The position numbers were made by a program, and so were the translations under genes. Source: Spartobacteria bacterium (GTDB lineage: Bacteria > Verrucomicrobiota > Verrucomicrobiia > Chthoniobacterales > UBA10450). From it: a DNA stretch of 64,000 bases. Positions 26,910-35,473 of the stretch are shown here, one piece after another; positions within the stretch are counted from its first letter, which is position 1, and each line of letters starts with the position of its first letter. Under the pieces are notes generated by a model, which was given only the letters and a program-made list of their open reading frames with translations, did not search any database and was not told the DNA's origin. Location: NCBI GenBank assembly GCA_003167365.1, contig PMTM01000006.1:330391-394390 (forward strand), read 5' to 3'.

Positions 26910-27716
26910 TTATTCGGCGCCATCCGGCGCGGTCACCGCCAGGGTGGCCGGGCGCTGTTTCAAGTGGTCCCGATAACTTAGAATTCCTTCGCTGATGGCC
27001 GCCGCGAGTTGTTCGCGGTAATCAACGCTTCCGATTCTGGCAATGTCCTCCTTGTTCGTAAGAAATCCGCCTTCTATCAGCACCGCCGGGTGACGCACAT
27101 TGGCGAGAACAAAAAATTGCTCCGCTTTTGTTCCACGATTTACCGCTTGTGTTCGCGCGATCAGCGAATCCTGAATCAATCCAGCCAGGTCTTGACTTTC
27201 AGTGTTCGGCGATTCGGAAGACACGCGCTGCAGAAAAGGGAGCCAGGAAACAATCGGCGTCCCCGTGGCAGTCTGGTGCGCCGCGTAATAGGTTTCCACT
27301 CCGCTGGAAACGGGCTTGTTACCTTCGTTGAAATGAATGCTGACAAAAACGCAATCGCGCGCGCGATTCGTCAGCGCGGCGCGGTCCGCCAGCGACACAT
27401 AACTATCACCCACTCGCGTCATGGTGGTGGCCAGGCCTTGCGCCTGCAGCAGCCGGTCAACCCGTTGCGCCACGTCCAGCGTCAGATCTTTCTCGAGAAC
27501 GTTTCCGCACATCGCGCCGGAATCCTGCCCCCCATGACCGGGGTCGAGCACGACCAAAGAGAATGGTTCTTGCCGTGTTGACTGGCTTAGCGCACCGATC
27601 TGCGCCGGCCTCGGAATCCACTCCCACCAAACGAGCGACGCGGCCATGAGTAACAAACCGAGCCAGGCGACGACGTTCTGCATCGCCCCGTGGATCCCGA
27701 TTCGTTTTCCAAACAT
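26910..27716 (-). CDS. N-acetylmuramoyl-L-alanine amidase (Amidase_3)
   Basis: A 268-residue zinc amidase that cuts peptide stems from peptidoglycan. One N-terminal transmembrane segment (about 13-30) anchors or exports it. Catalytic motifs are VVLDPGHGGQDSGA near 55 (Zn His), LTLDVAQRV with the preceding Glu, VSIHFN near 125 (Zn His) and VLIEGGFLTN near 213 (catalytic Glu). It starts 12 nt downstream of the prcA stop on the same strand, so it may be read through from the UBact-proteasome operon. Confidence 0.88.
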   Translation of the reverse strand: MFGKRIGIHGAMQNVVAWLGLLLMAASLVWWEWIPRPAQIGALSQSTRQEPFSLVVLDPGHGGQDSGAMCGNVLEKDLTLDVAQRVDRLLQAQGLATTMTRVGDSYVSLADRAALTNRARDCVFVSIHFNEGNKPVSSGVETYYAAHQTATGTPIVSWLPFLQRVSSESPNTESQDLAGLIQDSLIARTQAVNRGTKAEQFFVLANVRHPAVLIEGGFLTNKEDIARIGSVDYREQLAAAISEGILSYRDHLKQRPATLAVTAPDGAE

Positions 27717-27728
27717 CGTCGTTTATCC

Positions 27729-28508
27729 TCAAGCCCGGATAGAAGAGCGCACTTCTTTATCTAACAAAGCTCGGTATCGAATCGCCGTCTTGCTTTCCCG
27801 TTCAAGAATTGCCGCTTCCACTCCGGCCATGCCCAGTTGTTCTTGTCGATGTTTCACGATCGCGGCCTTTTCTGGAAGCTCTTTTACACCGTCGGCGCCG
27901 AGCGCCATATGACCCACGCTCCACGCATCCAGGGCGGTCGTGAGCGTGTCCTCAAGATTGCTTTCCGACGCGTGTTCCGATTTGAGAAACGATTCCATTA
28001 GCTCCGTCGATTGCCGCGTTCCGCTAAGCACGGCAAAATCCTGGCGTGGTTGCGAAAGCGTTCCGCCGTCTGCCGCGATTGCGCCGTCGTATTCAACCCG
28101 TAGAAACAAATCCTCTTCCGGCTTCTCGCCTGCTTCGGCAAAAAGCAGCCGAGCCAGATAGGGCGGACCGTAAATTTGTTCGAACGCGGCCTTCATGACC
28201 GGGCTGAGTGAATAATGCGCCAGTCGTCGCAACGAGACATCCGCGGCCGAACGCGTGAAACCTTCTGTGCTGGCGACTTCAATCGCAGCCATGCGCAGCC
28301 GCTCAATGTCGCCCGGATGTCCGATCGCCCCCATGGCGATGCGGTTATAAATTTCGAAAATCTTTTGGCCGGTTCGGCCCACAGTCAGAAACAGGATCCC
28401 GTCCCGAAAGCCAACTGCGGCGATCGGATTGCCCGAAGCCAGTTGCGTTTCGACATACTCGCGACGATTCGCGATCGCTTCGACCCAGCGGTACGGTTCT
28501 TCGATCAT
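27729..28508 (-). CDS. prcA: Bacterial 20S proteasome alpha subunit
   Basis: A 259-residue alpha-type proteasome subunit, forming the outer rings that gate the chamber. ANRREYVETQLASGNPIAAV and DGILFLTVG near residue 37, then FEIYNRIAMGAIGHPGDIERLR near 51, are typical of actinobacterial-type PrcA. It lacks a catalytic Thr, as alpha subunits do. Its ATG overlaps the prcB stop (ATGA), so the pair is co-translated. No ARC/Mpa ATPase is present in this window. Confidence 0.88.
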   Translation of the reverse strand: MIEEPYRWVEAIANRREYVETQLASGNPIAAVGFRDGILFLTVGRTGQKIFEIYNRIAMGAIGHPGDIERLRMAAIEVASTEGFTRSAADVSLRRLAHYSLSPVMKAAFEQIYGPPYLARLLFAEAGEKPEEDLFLRVEYDGAIAADGGTLSQPRQDFAVLSGTRQSTELMESFLKSEHASESNLEDTLTTALDAWSVGHMALGADGVKELPEKAAIVKHRQEQLGMAGVEAAILERESKTAIRYRALLDKEVRSSIRA

Positions 28509-29338
28509 GCCACTGATTTCTTGAAGACGGCCGCAATCTTTGCTTCCGGCAAAGTGGTAATCCCATCCTGCGAGACGATTTTGATGAGCGGATAGATTTT
28601 CCCGCCTCGATCTACGCCGCCGGTCGCGGTGTCCGTTTCAGCCGCGGTGTCGAGCGCGCGCAACGCCACCGTCACCGCTTCCTCTTCGCTTCGTTTTAGC
28701 AGCGGTTTTTCGCCCCAATTGTTTTCGTAATAAAGTATGCCGCGAACTGCCGGTGAGCCCGAGCCGGTAGCGGCGTAGTCTGTCACTTCAAATTGCGCGC
28801 CCATCGCATCGTAAAAATATAATCGCGCCCCCTCCGGTTTCGAATGGGTATCGTAAGTCGCGAAAATCGGCACGACCATGCCGATGCCTTGCATGGCGAA
28901 GCCAAAATTGTCGCGCAACAATTTCGACAATGCGCGCACTTTTCCGTCAACGCTCATTTCCTGCAATTGCGTGCGGCGAAAATATTGGAAGGAATGCTCG
29001 AGCACGCGCGCCATTTCCCAAGCCGTGGCCGGAACACCCGCGATCGCCATGATCGAATGCCGGTCTATCTCCAGGACCTTGTCGGCGCGATCGTAAACCA
29101 CGGTATTGCCGGACGTGGCACGCCGATCTCCGGCCACGAGCACGCCGCCGCCAAATTTGAATGCGAGGATGGTGGTTGCTTCGGTCGGTTGCCACTCTTG
29201 TCCGCGCGGACTTGTTGCGCGCGCCGCAGAATCGACAATCGCCGGCGCGTTGAAGAGTCCTTTTCGGCGCAGCAGCGCGGGGAAGTCTTCGCTCGCTCCA
29301 GAAAAATTCTGGTCAAGCGCCACGAAGGGTGGCTCCAT
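28505..29338 (-). CDS. prcB: Bacterial 20S proteasome beta subunit
   Basis: A 277-residue beta subunit with an N-terminal propeptide of about 54 residues; autocleavage before Thr55 would expose TTILAFKFGGGV. The catalytic set Thr1, Asp/Lys is seen with GVLVAGDRRATSG and VLEIDRHSIMAIAGVPA. The residue before Thr1 is Ala rather than the usual Gly. It lies between the UBact gene (stop and start overlap as TAATG) and prcA, giving the order UBact-prcB-prcA. Confidence 0.92.
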   Translation of the reverse strand: MEPPFVALDQNFSGASEDFPALLRRKGLFNAPAIVDSAARATSPRGQEWQPTEATTILAFKFGGGVLVAGDRRATSGNTVVYDRADKVLEIDRHSIMAIAGVPATAWEMARVLEHSFQYFRRTQLQEMSVDGKVRALSKLLRDNFGFAMQGIGMVVPIFATYDTHSKPEGARLYFYDAMGAQFEVTDYAATGSGSPAVRGILYYENNWGEKPLLKRSEEEAVTVALRALDTAAETDTATGGVDRGGKIYPLIKIVSQDGITTLPEAKIAAVFKKSVA

Positions 29339-29514
29339 TATTGCCCCGTGCGCTGGCGATAGCGCTTCGACTGGTTGGGGTCAACCTTGCGCATTTTCTT
29401 AAGCAGGTCCTTCGTGTCCGGCCGCGAAATGTCCGGCGAGCGCGGCCCGTCGCCATCGCCCTGTTTCGGACCCCACGGCACAGGATCGGGTGGCCTTTGA
29501 ATGCGCTCCGGCAT
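29338..29514 (-). CDS. ubact: UBact, Pup-like ubiquitin-related protein modifier
   Basis: A 58-residue, charged, low-complexity protein. It starts PERIQRPPDPVPWGPKQGDG, continues with SRPDTKDLLKKMRKVDP and ends YRQRTGQ, which matches UBact, the Pup-related modifier described in Verrucomicrobia, Nitrospirae and related phyla. The C-terminal Gly-Gln implies deamidation to Glu before attachment to lysines, by analogy with mycobacterial Pup and Dop. ATG 29514 is chosen; a TTG at 29547 would add 11 residues. Its TAA overlaps the prcB ATG. Ligase and deamidase genes are not in the window. Confidence 0.88.
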   Translation of the reverse strand: MPERIQRPPDPVPWGPKQGDGDGPRSPDISRPDTKDLLKKMRKVDPNQSKRYRQRTGQ

Positions 29515-29602
29515 GCAAAAAACTAAGGGAAAACTGGGAGAAGGCAAGCCAACGCGGGCCGTGCTTGCCAGGAAAAGCGCTAAATGCCAAAATCATCAGG
29601 CG

Positions 29603-30079
29603 ATGAAGCTCCTTCCTTTCAACGTGGCCGCGCTGTTGCTCGGCATATTCGTAAGTTCGCATCTTTGCGCTCAGACACTGGCTCGAACGCCTGCTCCGCC
29701 CTCAAACGCCGCGCAACTCGAGGCCTTGACCAAGAAAATCGACGAGCAGAACACGAAGATCGACGCCCTTTCTCAACAAATCCTTAAGCTCGAACAGCAG
29801 ATCGCCAACACGCGGCCCGGCGTCATGATCGGCGAAAGCACTCCGTCACCGACAGTCAGCGCGGCAGTAGCGGCGTCACCGCAATCTGCCAATGGTGACA
29901 ACACCCACACCGTTGCGCGCGGTGAAACGCTTACTTCTATTGCCAAGATGCACGGCGTGAGCGTGAGCGAGCTGCAGAAATTCAATCACATCGAGAACGA
30001 TCGGAAACTGCAGATTGGCCAGACCATTCTGATCCCGACTGCGTCCGCGCCTGCTGCTTCATCATCTCCGGGTGAATGA
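29603..30079 (+). CDS. Exported LysM-domain protein
   Basis: A 158-residue protein. Signal peptide LLPFNVAALLLGIFVSSHLCA (Cys near the end could even be a lipobox variant), then a short coiled coil (QLEALTKKIDEQNTKIDALS), a Thr/Ser/Pro/Ala linker and one LysM domain (about 100-146, HTVARGETLTSIAKMHGVS... LQIGQTILIPT). LysM binds peptidoglycan GlcNAc. ATG 29603 is chosen over upstream in-frame starts that overlap the divergent UBact gene; the two genes share an 88-bp promoter gap. Confidence 0.8.
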   Translation: MKLLPFNVAALLLGIFVSSHLCAQTLARTPAPPSNAAQLEALTKKIDEQNTKIDALSQQILKLEQQIANTRPGVMIGESTPSPTVSAAVAASPQSANGDNTHTVARGETLTSIAKMHGVSVSELQKFNHIENDRKLQIGQTILIPTASAPAASSSPGE

Positions 30080-30096
30080 TGGCGCCGGTGAAACGC

Positions 30097-31893
30097 TTAT
30101 CTCATTAAATCTGGCGTTTCTGCAACCGGATCGATCATTTCTTCTTCGATCGTTTGGATTTCCGGCGGGCGTGGTATTTCGAGCAAACTTTGTTCGCAAA
30201 GCCGCGCATACTTGCCGCCGAGTGCGAGAAGCTCGTCGTGTTTGCCGCGCTCAATAATTTGGCCGTGGTCCAGCACCAGAATTTGATCGGCGCGAACGAT
30301 GGTCGAGAGCCGATGCGCAATCACAATCGACGTCCGATTGGCCATCAAATGCTCCAGTGCTTCCTGAATTAGCCGCTCGGTTGCCGTATCGACGCTCGCG
30401 GTAGCTTCATCGAGAATCAGGATCGGCGGATCCTTCAAGAGCGCGCGCGCAATCGACAGCCTTTGTTTTTCGCCCACGCTCAGCTTCACTCCGCGCTCAC
30501 CCACGATACTTTCCAAACCGGTGGGCAATCGTTCGATAAAACCGCGCGCGTTCGCCGCGTCCACTGCTTGCATCAGTTGCGCATCGGTCGCGTCCGGTTT
30601 TCCCATCAACAAATTTTCGCGAATCGATCCATTGAATAGAAAACTTTCCTGTGTCACCACCCCGATGTTTTCCCGCAGCGTCCGAATGCCGTAATCCCGA
30701 ATCGGTTTTCCATCGATCAGGATTTCGCCTTCGGTGAATTCGTAAAAGCGCGCGAGCAAACTGACCAGCGTCGATTTTCCGGCGCCGGTCGCTCCGACGA
30801 GCGCGATCGTTTCGCCTGGCTGCGCATGAAGCGAAACATGCCGAAGGGCCAGAAGATTTTCGGCGTAACTGAAACTCACATCGACATAACGAATATCGCC
30901 GGCGACACGAGCCGGGGGCTTATTGTCCGTCCAGCCGGGCTCGATCGGTTCGTCGAGAATTTCAAAGACTCGTTCGCCGGCGGCGCGCCCGGCTTGCACC
31001 AGCTGGTTAAGTTGATGCAACCGGCTGATTGGATCGTAAAGAAACGCCATCAGCATCAAGGACGCGACCAGATCGCCGATCTGCATCGCACCGGTCAGCA
31101 CCGCGTGGCTTCCGTACCCCAGCACCACGATCGCGCCGCACGCTTCGAACATCGACATCGACGGGCTATAGACGGCCCACACTCGCATCACTACCAGCGT
31201 CGCCTGCCGCAGTTGATCGCTCCCCCAATTGAACCGGCCGTGCTCTTCCTTTTCCCGAACAAAGCTTTTGATCTGGCGAATCCCGGAAAGATTGTCGTGC
31301 AAGAGCGCGTTCATAGCTGACGCCGCGCGGCGCTGTAGCCGATATCGCCGGTGCGCCGTCAGCGTGTAGGTCAGCGCGCCGGCGATGAGGAAAGGGAATG
31401 GTGTTAACGCGAGAAGCGCAAGCTTGGCATTCAAATAAAACATCACGCTGACCACGATGAAAATTTGCAAGATCGCGACCACGCCTTGCTCGATTCCGTC
31501 GATCAGCACGCGTTCGACCGAGTTCACGTCTTCGATCACGCGCGTCATCAGATCGCCAGTGGCGCGATTATCGAACCACTTCAGCGGCAGCAATTGAATG
31601 TGCGAATAAAGATCGCTGCGCAAATCGAAGATGACGCGTTGCTCGAACGTGTTGTTCAACATAATCCGCAGCACGTTGAAAGCGTGCTGAATAACAAACG
31701 CCACCGCTGCCAGCGCGATCAATGGCAGCAGTTTCTCGGGATGATGCAAACGCACCACATCGTCGATGATGCGTTTGGTCACGGCTGGGAACACAATCAC
31801 CATCAGCGTGCCGGCGATGGCGCACCCGAGCGTTCCCGCGGCCAGCCACGGATAACGCTTGAGATAAGAAAAGACGCGCCAGACCGTTTTCAT
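30097..31893 (-). CDS. MsbA-type ABC transporter, fused permease and ATPase
   Basis: A 598-residue half-transporter. Six transmembrane helices occupy about 1-310, then the nucleotide-binding domain with Walker A GATGAGKST near 373, Q-loop VVTQESFLF, signature LSVGEKQRLS near 475, Walker B ILILDEATASVD and the switch His in AHRLST. It would act as a homodimer exporting lipids, peptides or drugs. The substrate is not shown by sequence; MsbA-like lipid flipping is one option. Confidence 0.9.
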   Translation of the reverse strand: MKTVWRVFSYLKRYPWLAAGTLGCAIAGTLMVIVFPAVTKRIIDDVVRLHHPEKLLPLIALAAVAFVIQHAFNVLRIMLNNTFEQRVIFDLRSDLYSHIQLLPLKWFDNRATGDLMTRVIEDVNSVERVLIDGIEQGVVAILQIFIVVSVMFYLNAKLALLALTPFPFLIAGALTYTLTAHRRYRLQRRAASAMNALLHDNLSGIRQIKSFVREKEEHGRFNWGSDQLRQATLVVMRVWAVYSPSMSMFEACGAIVVLGYGSHAVLTGAMQIGDLVASLMLMAFLYDPISRLHQLNQLVQAGRAAGERVFEILDEPIEPGWTDNKPPARVAGDIRYVDVSFSYAENLLALRHVSLHAQPGETIALVGATGAGKSTLVSLLARFYEFTEGEILIDGKPIRDYGIRTLRENIGVVTQESFLFNGSIRENLLMGKPDATDAQLMQAVDAANARGFIERLPTGLESIVGERGVKLSVGEKQRLSIARALLKDPPILILDEATASVDTATERLIQEALEHLMANRTSIVIAHRLSTIVRADQILVLDHGQIIERGKHDELLALGGKYARLCEQSLLEIPRPPEIQTIEEEMIDPVAETPDLMR

Positions 31894-32030
31894 TTTCGCA
31901 ATTCACCATCCGCGACCGCGCGGTCCATGCAAGTTGACGAGGTCGAAACGCGGTCCTTACTATCGCGCCACTTAAGGCGGATCACTAAATTCGTCTTTGA
32001 AGACGAGTCTAAGTGACCTAATTCTCGTTG

Positions 32031-32471
32031 ATGGTGAAGCCGCGCAAGAAACATTGGTTCTGGGCATGGACAGTTCTCGGCACGGTGCACAAGCATCGTA
32101 AGAACGATCCAACTGCTCCCTGTGAGGTCTGGCAGAACCTCGTAATCCTTCATGCTTTCACTCCCGGTGAAGCGTTGCGCAAAGCCGAGAAGATCGGTCG
32201 CTTAGATGCAAGCGATACGCGTAGCTCGCTGCGGCTCGACGGCAAGCCAGCGGTTTGCAAGTTTATGGGAGTCGCTTCGCTCGGTCTGATACATGATCCA
32301 CTCGAAGACGGGGCCGAAATTACCTGGAACCTGAGGAGATGCAGGCAAGCCACTGCGCTAAAGTTGCCAAAACCGAAAGCGAGGCTTCTCGCAGGAACGA
32401 AGAAGGAGTTAGGCTCTGTTCAGCGTGCTGCCGCGCGTGCTATTCAGCCAATCGGTTCAGCTAATCGCTGA
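32031..32471 (+). CDS. DUF4288-like protein
   Basis: A 146-residue protein. HWFWAWTVLGTVH, then CEVWQNLVILHAFTPGEALRKAEKIG, KPAVCKFMGVASLGLIHDP and LEDGAEITWNLR follow the order of DUF4288: an N-terminal strand, a W-E/Q-I-ILI-A segment, then a wkFvGV-dl strand and a D-G-E. About 45 basic C-terminal residues are extra. Function unknown. Confidence 0.6.
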   Translation: MVKPRKKHWFWAWTVLGTVHKHRKNDPTAPCEVWQNLVILHAFTPGEALRKAEKIGRLDASDTRSSLRLDGKPAVCKFMGVASLGLIHDPLEDGAEITWNLRRCRQATALKLPKPKARLLAGTKKELGSVQRAAARAIQPIGSANR

Positions 32472-32492
32472 GTTGAGCTAGCCGCACAATGT

Positions 32493-33389
32493 TCAAACGT
32501 GATCACCGGAATGTTCGTGTCGATCTTTGAAGGTGAGCTCGGCGATTCCTGACTTGTCTAGTTCACCTAATCCTTCCGCGACCATCCGGTCGTACTGTTC
32601 TTTCGTCGCGCGTGCGAGCGGAAGATCGAGACCAAGGTTGCGCGCAACCTCGAGCGCGATACCGCTGTCTTTGGCGGCGTGCGCAGCCGAGAAAAAACAA
32701 CTGTGCTCGCGGTTTTGCATATCTTCGCCGTCAGTTTCGAGCACGCGCGAGTTTGCGCCGGTTTGCGAAAACACTTCGCGCAGCATTGTTAAATCGAGAC
32801 CAAGCGCTGCGCCCAAGCCGAGTCCTTCGGCCAGCCCGGCGGTGTTGATGTTCATCACCATGTTCACCAGCGCCTTCACTTTCGCCGCTTCGCCCGCTTT
32901 GCCGACGAAACGGATGGTCGATCCAAGTTCTTTCAATACCGGTTCTGCTTTGCGAAACGCTTCCTCGCTCCCGCCGCACATCAAATAAAGCGAACCCTCG
33001 CGCGCCTGCGTGATGCTTGAAGCCATGCAGGCTTCCAAAGTTTGCGCGCCGGCTTTCATCGCCAGCTTCTCAACATCGACATGCACCTGCGGCGAAATCG
33101 TCGCGCAGTTGATGAAGAGTTTTCCGCGCGCATTCACCAGCAAATTATCTCCACTGCCACCGAAAATTTCTCGCATCGCATTGTCATCCGAAACGACGGT
33201 GATGATGACATCCGATTCCGCTGTGACTTGCGACAAGTCTTGGCATGCGGCGGCGCCGAGTTCCGCCGCCAGCGTCGTCGCGACCGCGCGATTCGTGTCG
33301 AAAACGGCCGTGACATGAAAATGCCGATCTTTCAGTCGGCGCGCCATATTCGCGCCCATTCGCCCGACTCCAACAAAGCCGATGTTCAT
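32493..33389 (-). CDS. NAD(P)-dependent beta-hydroxyacid dehydrogenase (3-HIBADH family)
   Basis: A 298-residue oxidoreductase. MNIGFVGVGRMGANMARRL is the Rossmann dinucleotide motif at the very start, fixing ATG 33389; the longer upstream frame runs through a repeat and is not used. EACMASSITQAREGSLYLMCGG near 120 is the substrate loop and KVKALVNMVMN near 168 carries the catalytic Lys. Members reduce or oxidise 3-hydroxyisobutyrate, tartronate semialdehyde or succinic semialdehyde; the exact substrate is unresolved. The 3' end overlaps a TGTCGATCTT site. Confidence 0.88.
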   Translation of the reverse strand: MNIGFVGVGRMGANMARRLKDRHFHVTAVFDTNRAVATTLAAELGAAACQDLSQVTAESDVIITVVSDDNAMREIFGGSGDNLLVNARGKLFINCATISPQVHVDVEKLAMKAGAQTLEACMASSITQAREGSLYLMCGGSEEAFRKAEPVLKELGSTIRFVGKAGEAAKVKALVNMVMNINTAGLAEGLGLGAALGLDLTMLREVFSQTGANSRVLETDGEDMQNREHSCFFSAAHAAKDSGIALEVARNLGLDLPLARATKEQYDRMVAEGLGELDKSGIAELTFKDRHEHSGDHV

Positions 33390-33397
33390 AATATTTG

Positions 33398-33469
33398 GTA
33401 GGGACGGATCTCCGAGCCGTCCGTGATGTTTTTCTAAATTTGTCGGACGCCCCGGAGGTGTGTCCCTAC
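33398..33469. repeat. Inverted-repeat element GTAGGGAC
   Basis: A 72-bp intergenic element bounded by GTAGGGAC and GTCCCTAC. Inside, GGATCTCCGAGCCGTCCG and CGGACGCCCCGGAGGTGT form an imperfect long stem. Such words are common dispersed repeats in related genomes. It separates the dehydrogenase from the HTH-MBL gene. Confidence 0.55.
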
Positions 33470-33481
33470 TTGAAACATTCT

Positions 33482-34297
33482 TCAAACTCGCCCGGCAAAG
33501 AACGGGTTGTGCATTTTTTCTTCGCCAACCGTCGTCATCGGGCCGTGGCCGGGACAAAGGATTGTTTCATCGGGCAAGGTGAGGATTTTCTCGAGATTAT
33601 TCTTCAGTGCCTCTTCGTAGGAAACGTTTCCGCCGCCCATCGATCCGGCGAAAAGGGAATCGCCGACCACCGCAATCGGCCGTGCGAGACTGGCGACAAC
33701 ATAAGTCATGCCGCCTTCCGAATGGCCCCAGGTTAGCCGCGATTCGATCTCGATCTTGCCGGCACGGAACTTCTTTCCCTCAGCGATTGGTTGAGCGAGC
33801 GGCGCTGATTCGCGTTTCGAAAGATAGACTGGCGCGCCCGTTTGTTTCACCAATCGCGAAAGATCGGCGATGTGATCGAGATGCGCGTGCGTGAGCAGAA
33901 TTAATTTCACGCTCAACTCTTCCGTCTCGATCTTGCGCAGCATTTCCTGGCAATTGGCTCCCGTATCAAAAACAACTGCCTCTCGGCCTTGCGTATCCCA
34001 AATCAGGTAGGCGTTGACGGTTATGTCGTGGTAAGGCGTGGTGAACTGGGCGAGTCCATCGAGTTCAATCGTTTCCGGCTGCCAAGTGCCGGCGGCCATC
34101 TCGCAGAGAGCGCGTCCGGCCAATCCAAGAACGGGTGCAATGCGCTCGACCGCCAACTCATCGAAATCGCCTTCGCGAAGTTTGCGGATGTTCGCGGAGT
34201 TGACGCGCGCTTTTTCAGCTAGCTCCGTGTCGGAAATGCGCAGACCGCGCTGCGCTTTGCCAATAATGTCGCCGAAATTGTCTTCTAGTGGAATCAT
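33482..34297 (-). CDS. HTH domain fused to metallo-beta-lactamase-fold hydrolase
   Basis: A 271-residue fusion. Residues about 1-70 contain an XRE-like helix-turn-helix (ISDTELAEKARVNSANIRKL, then REGDFDELAVERIAPVLGL). Residues about 80-271 form a metallo-beta-lactamase domain with LTHAHLDH near 135, TWGHSEGGM near 188, AVVGDSLFAG near 209 and CPGHGPMT near 247, the glyoxalase II/hydrolase-type zinc site. The mix suggests a metabolite-responsive regulator or a hydrolase with an adaptor domain. Lies 11 nt upstream side of lipB on the same strand. Confidence 0.82.
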   Translation of the reverse strand: MIPLEDNFGDIIGKAQRGLRISDTELAEKARVNSANIRKLREGDFDELAVERIAPVLGLAGRALCEMAAGTWQPETIELDGLAQFTTPYHDITVNAYLIWDTQGREAVVFDTGANCQEMLRKIETEELSVKLILLTHAHLDHIADLSRLVKQTGAPVYLSKRESAPLAQPIAEGKKFRAGKIEIESRLTWGHSEGGMTYVVASLARPIAVVGDSLFAGSMGGGNVSYEEALKNNLEKILTLPDETILCPGHGPMTTVGEEKMHNPFFAGRV

Positions 34298-34308
34298 TGT
34301 AATTCTCG

Positions 34309-34971
34309 TTACGCTGTCGTTTGCACTGTCTGATCAATGCGCAAATTGGAAATGCGCTGAAATGCGAGCGTTTCAGCCGATCTTGCAACATCGACGACAG
34401 AAAATTCTTTTTTTAACTCACGTTCCATTGAAGTCATTGTCACGTTGCTGATGCCGCACGGAATGATCTTATCGAAAGGGGTGAGGTCGCCGCAAACATT
34501 AAGCGCGAATCCGTGCATGGTGATCCAATGCCGCACACCGACGCCGATGGAAGCGATCTTGCGATTTTCGATCCAAACTCCCGTGAGACCTTCTCGTCGC
34601 GCAGCGGCAATGTCGTATTCGGCGAGAAGATCGATGAGCAATTGTTCGAGCCAGCGCAAATAGCGATGCAAATCCTGGCCGTACCGGCGAAGATCGACAA
34701 TCGGATAGCCCATCAGTTGCCCGGGCCCGTGATAAGTCGCCTGACCGCCGCGGTTGATCGGGAAAAGCGGATACGGAAGATGTGACGCGCCGAGCAAGCT
34801 CGACTGGTCGGGCGTGCGCCCGATCGTGTAGACCGGTTCGTGCTCGAGCAAAAGCAATTCATCTGGCGATGAAGCATCAGCGCGTTTTTGAGCGACAATT
34901 TCCTCCTGCAACGCGAGCGCATCGGCGAAATTCATCCGGCCGAGCCATCGAACTCGAAGATCGAGATTCAT
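34309..34971 (-). CDS. lipB: Octanoyl-[acyl-carrier-protein]:protein N-octanoyltransferase
   Basis: A 220-residue enzyme that moves octanoate from ACP to lipoyl domains, the first step of lipoate synthesis. GGQATYHGPGQLMGYPIVDL near 75, the catalytic Lys about 138 in RKIASIG and the catalytic Cys about 172 in IPCGISNV are all present. ATG 34971 overlaps the ruvC stop (ATGA), so the longer frame upstream is not used. LipA is not in the window. Confidence 0.94.
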   Translation of the reverse strand: MNLDLRVRWLGRMNFADALALQEEIVAQKRADASSPDELLLLEHEPVYTIGRTPDQSSLLGASHLPYPLFPINRGGQATYHGPGQLMGYPIVDLRRYGQDLHRYLRWLEQLLIDLLAEYDIAAARREGLTGVWIENRKIASIGVGVRHWITMHGFALNVCGDLTPFDKIIPCGISNVTMTSMERELKKEFSVVDVARSAETLAFQRISNLRIDQTVQTTA

Positions 34972-35471
34972 ATCTGTTTTGCGCCCGGAACTCCGAGGCG
35001 CGCGGTTTCTTGCGCGCGCACGTGCGTGAGCCCAATGGCCAGCGCGTCCGCTGCGTCTGCACCCGGGGTTTCCGTTAAGCCAAGGAGTGCGCGCACCATA
35101 AACGCGACCTGGGTTTTTCCCGCGCCGCCACGGCCGACGGTCGCCTGCTTGATTCGGGTCGGCGCATATTCGAAAACCGGCAGTCCGTTTTCGGCGGCGG
35201 CGAGAATCGCAGCACCGCGCGCGGCGCCGAGCAGGATGGCGGTTTTGTGACTCTGAACGTAGATGACCGCTTCGAGTGCGCAGCAATCCGGTTCATGCTC
35301 GCGAATCAGCGTGGCCAGCTGATCGCGGATTGCCACCAAACACGAAGAGGATCGAAGCGAGGTCTTGTTGTGAATGGTGCCAAAATAAAGCGCGCGCATC
35401 TTGCCGTTGTTGGCATCGACAATTGCGACGCCGGTGTTCCGCAACGAAGCGTCGATGGCAAGAACGCGCAT
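34968..35471 (-). CDS. ruvC: Holliday junction resolvase RuvC
   Basis: A 167-residue nuclease that cuts four-way recombination junctions. The four acidic catalytic residues line up with the E. coli spacing: Asp7 in AIDASLRNTG, Glu67 in LEAVI, Asp139 and Asp142 in GADAADALAIG. ATG 35471 is chosen for this N-terminal match. No ruvA or ruvB is adjacent; the stop overlaps the lipB start. Confidence 0.9.
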   Translation of the reverse strand: MRVLAIDASLRNTGVAIVDANNGKMRALYFGTIHNKTSLRSSSCLVAIRDQLATLIREHEPDCCALEAVIYVQSHKTAILLGAARGAAILAAAENGLPVFEYAPTRIKQATVGRGGAGKTQVAFMVRALLGLTETPGADAADALAIGLTHVRAQETARLGVPGAKQI

Positions 35472-35473
35472 GC

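Noticed and set aside
31890-32153. Minus-strand open frame upstream of the ABC transporter
   Set aside because: Opposite to the DUF4288-like gene, no domain and odd composition.
33390-33557. N-terminal extension of the 3-HIBADH gene
   Set aside because: It runs through an inverted repeat and precedes a perfect Rossmann start MNIGFVGVG.
34972-35286. Long N-terminal extension of lipB
   Set aside because: It is the antisense-frame shadow of ruvC, Arg-rich with no family match; ATG 34971 fits LipB.
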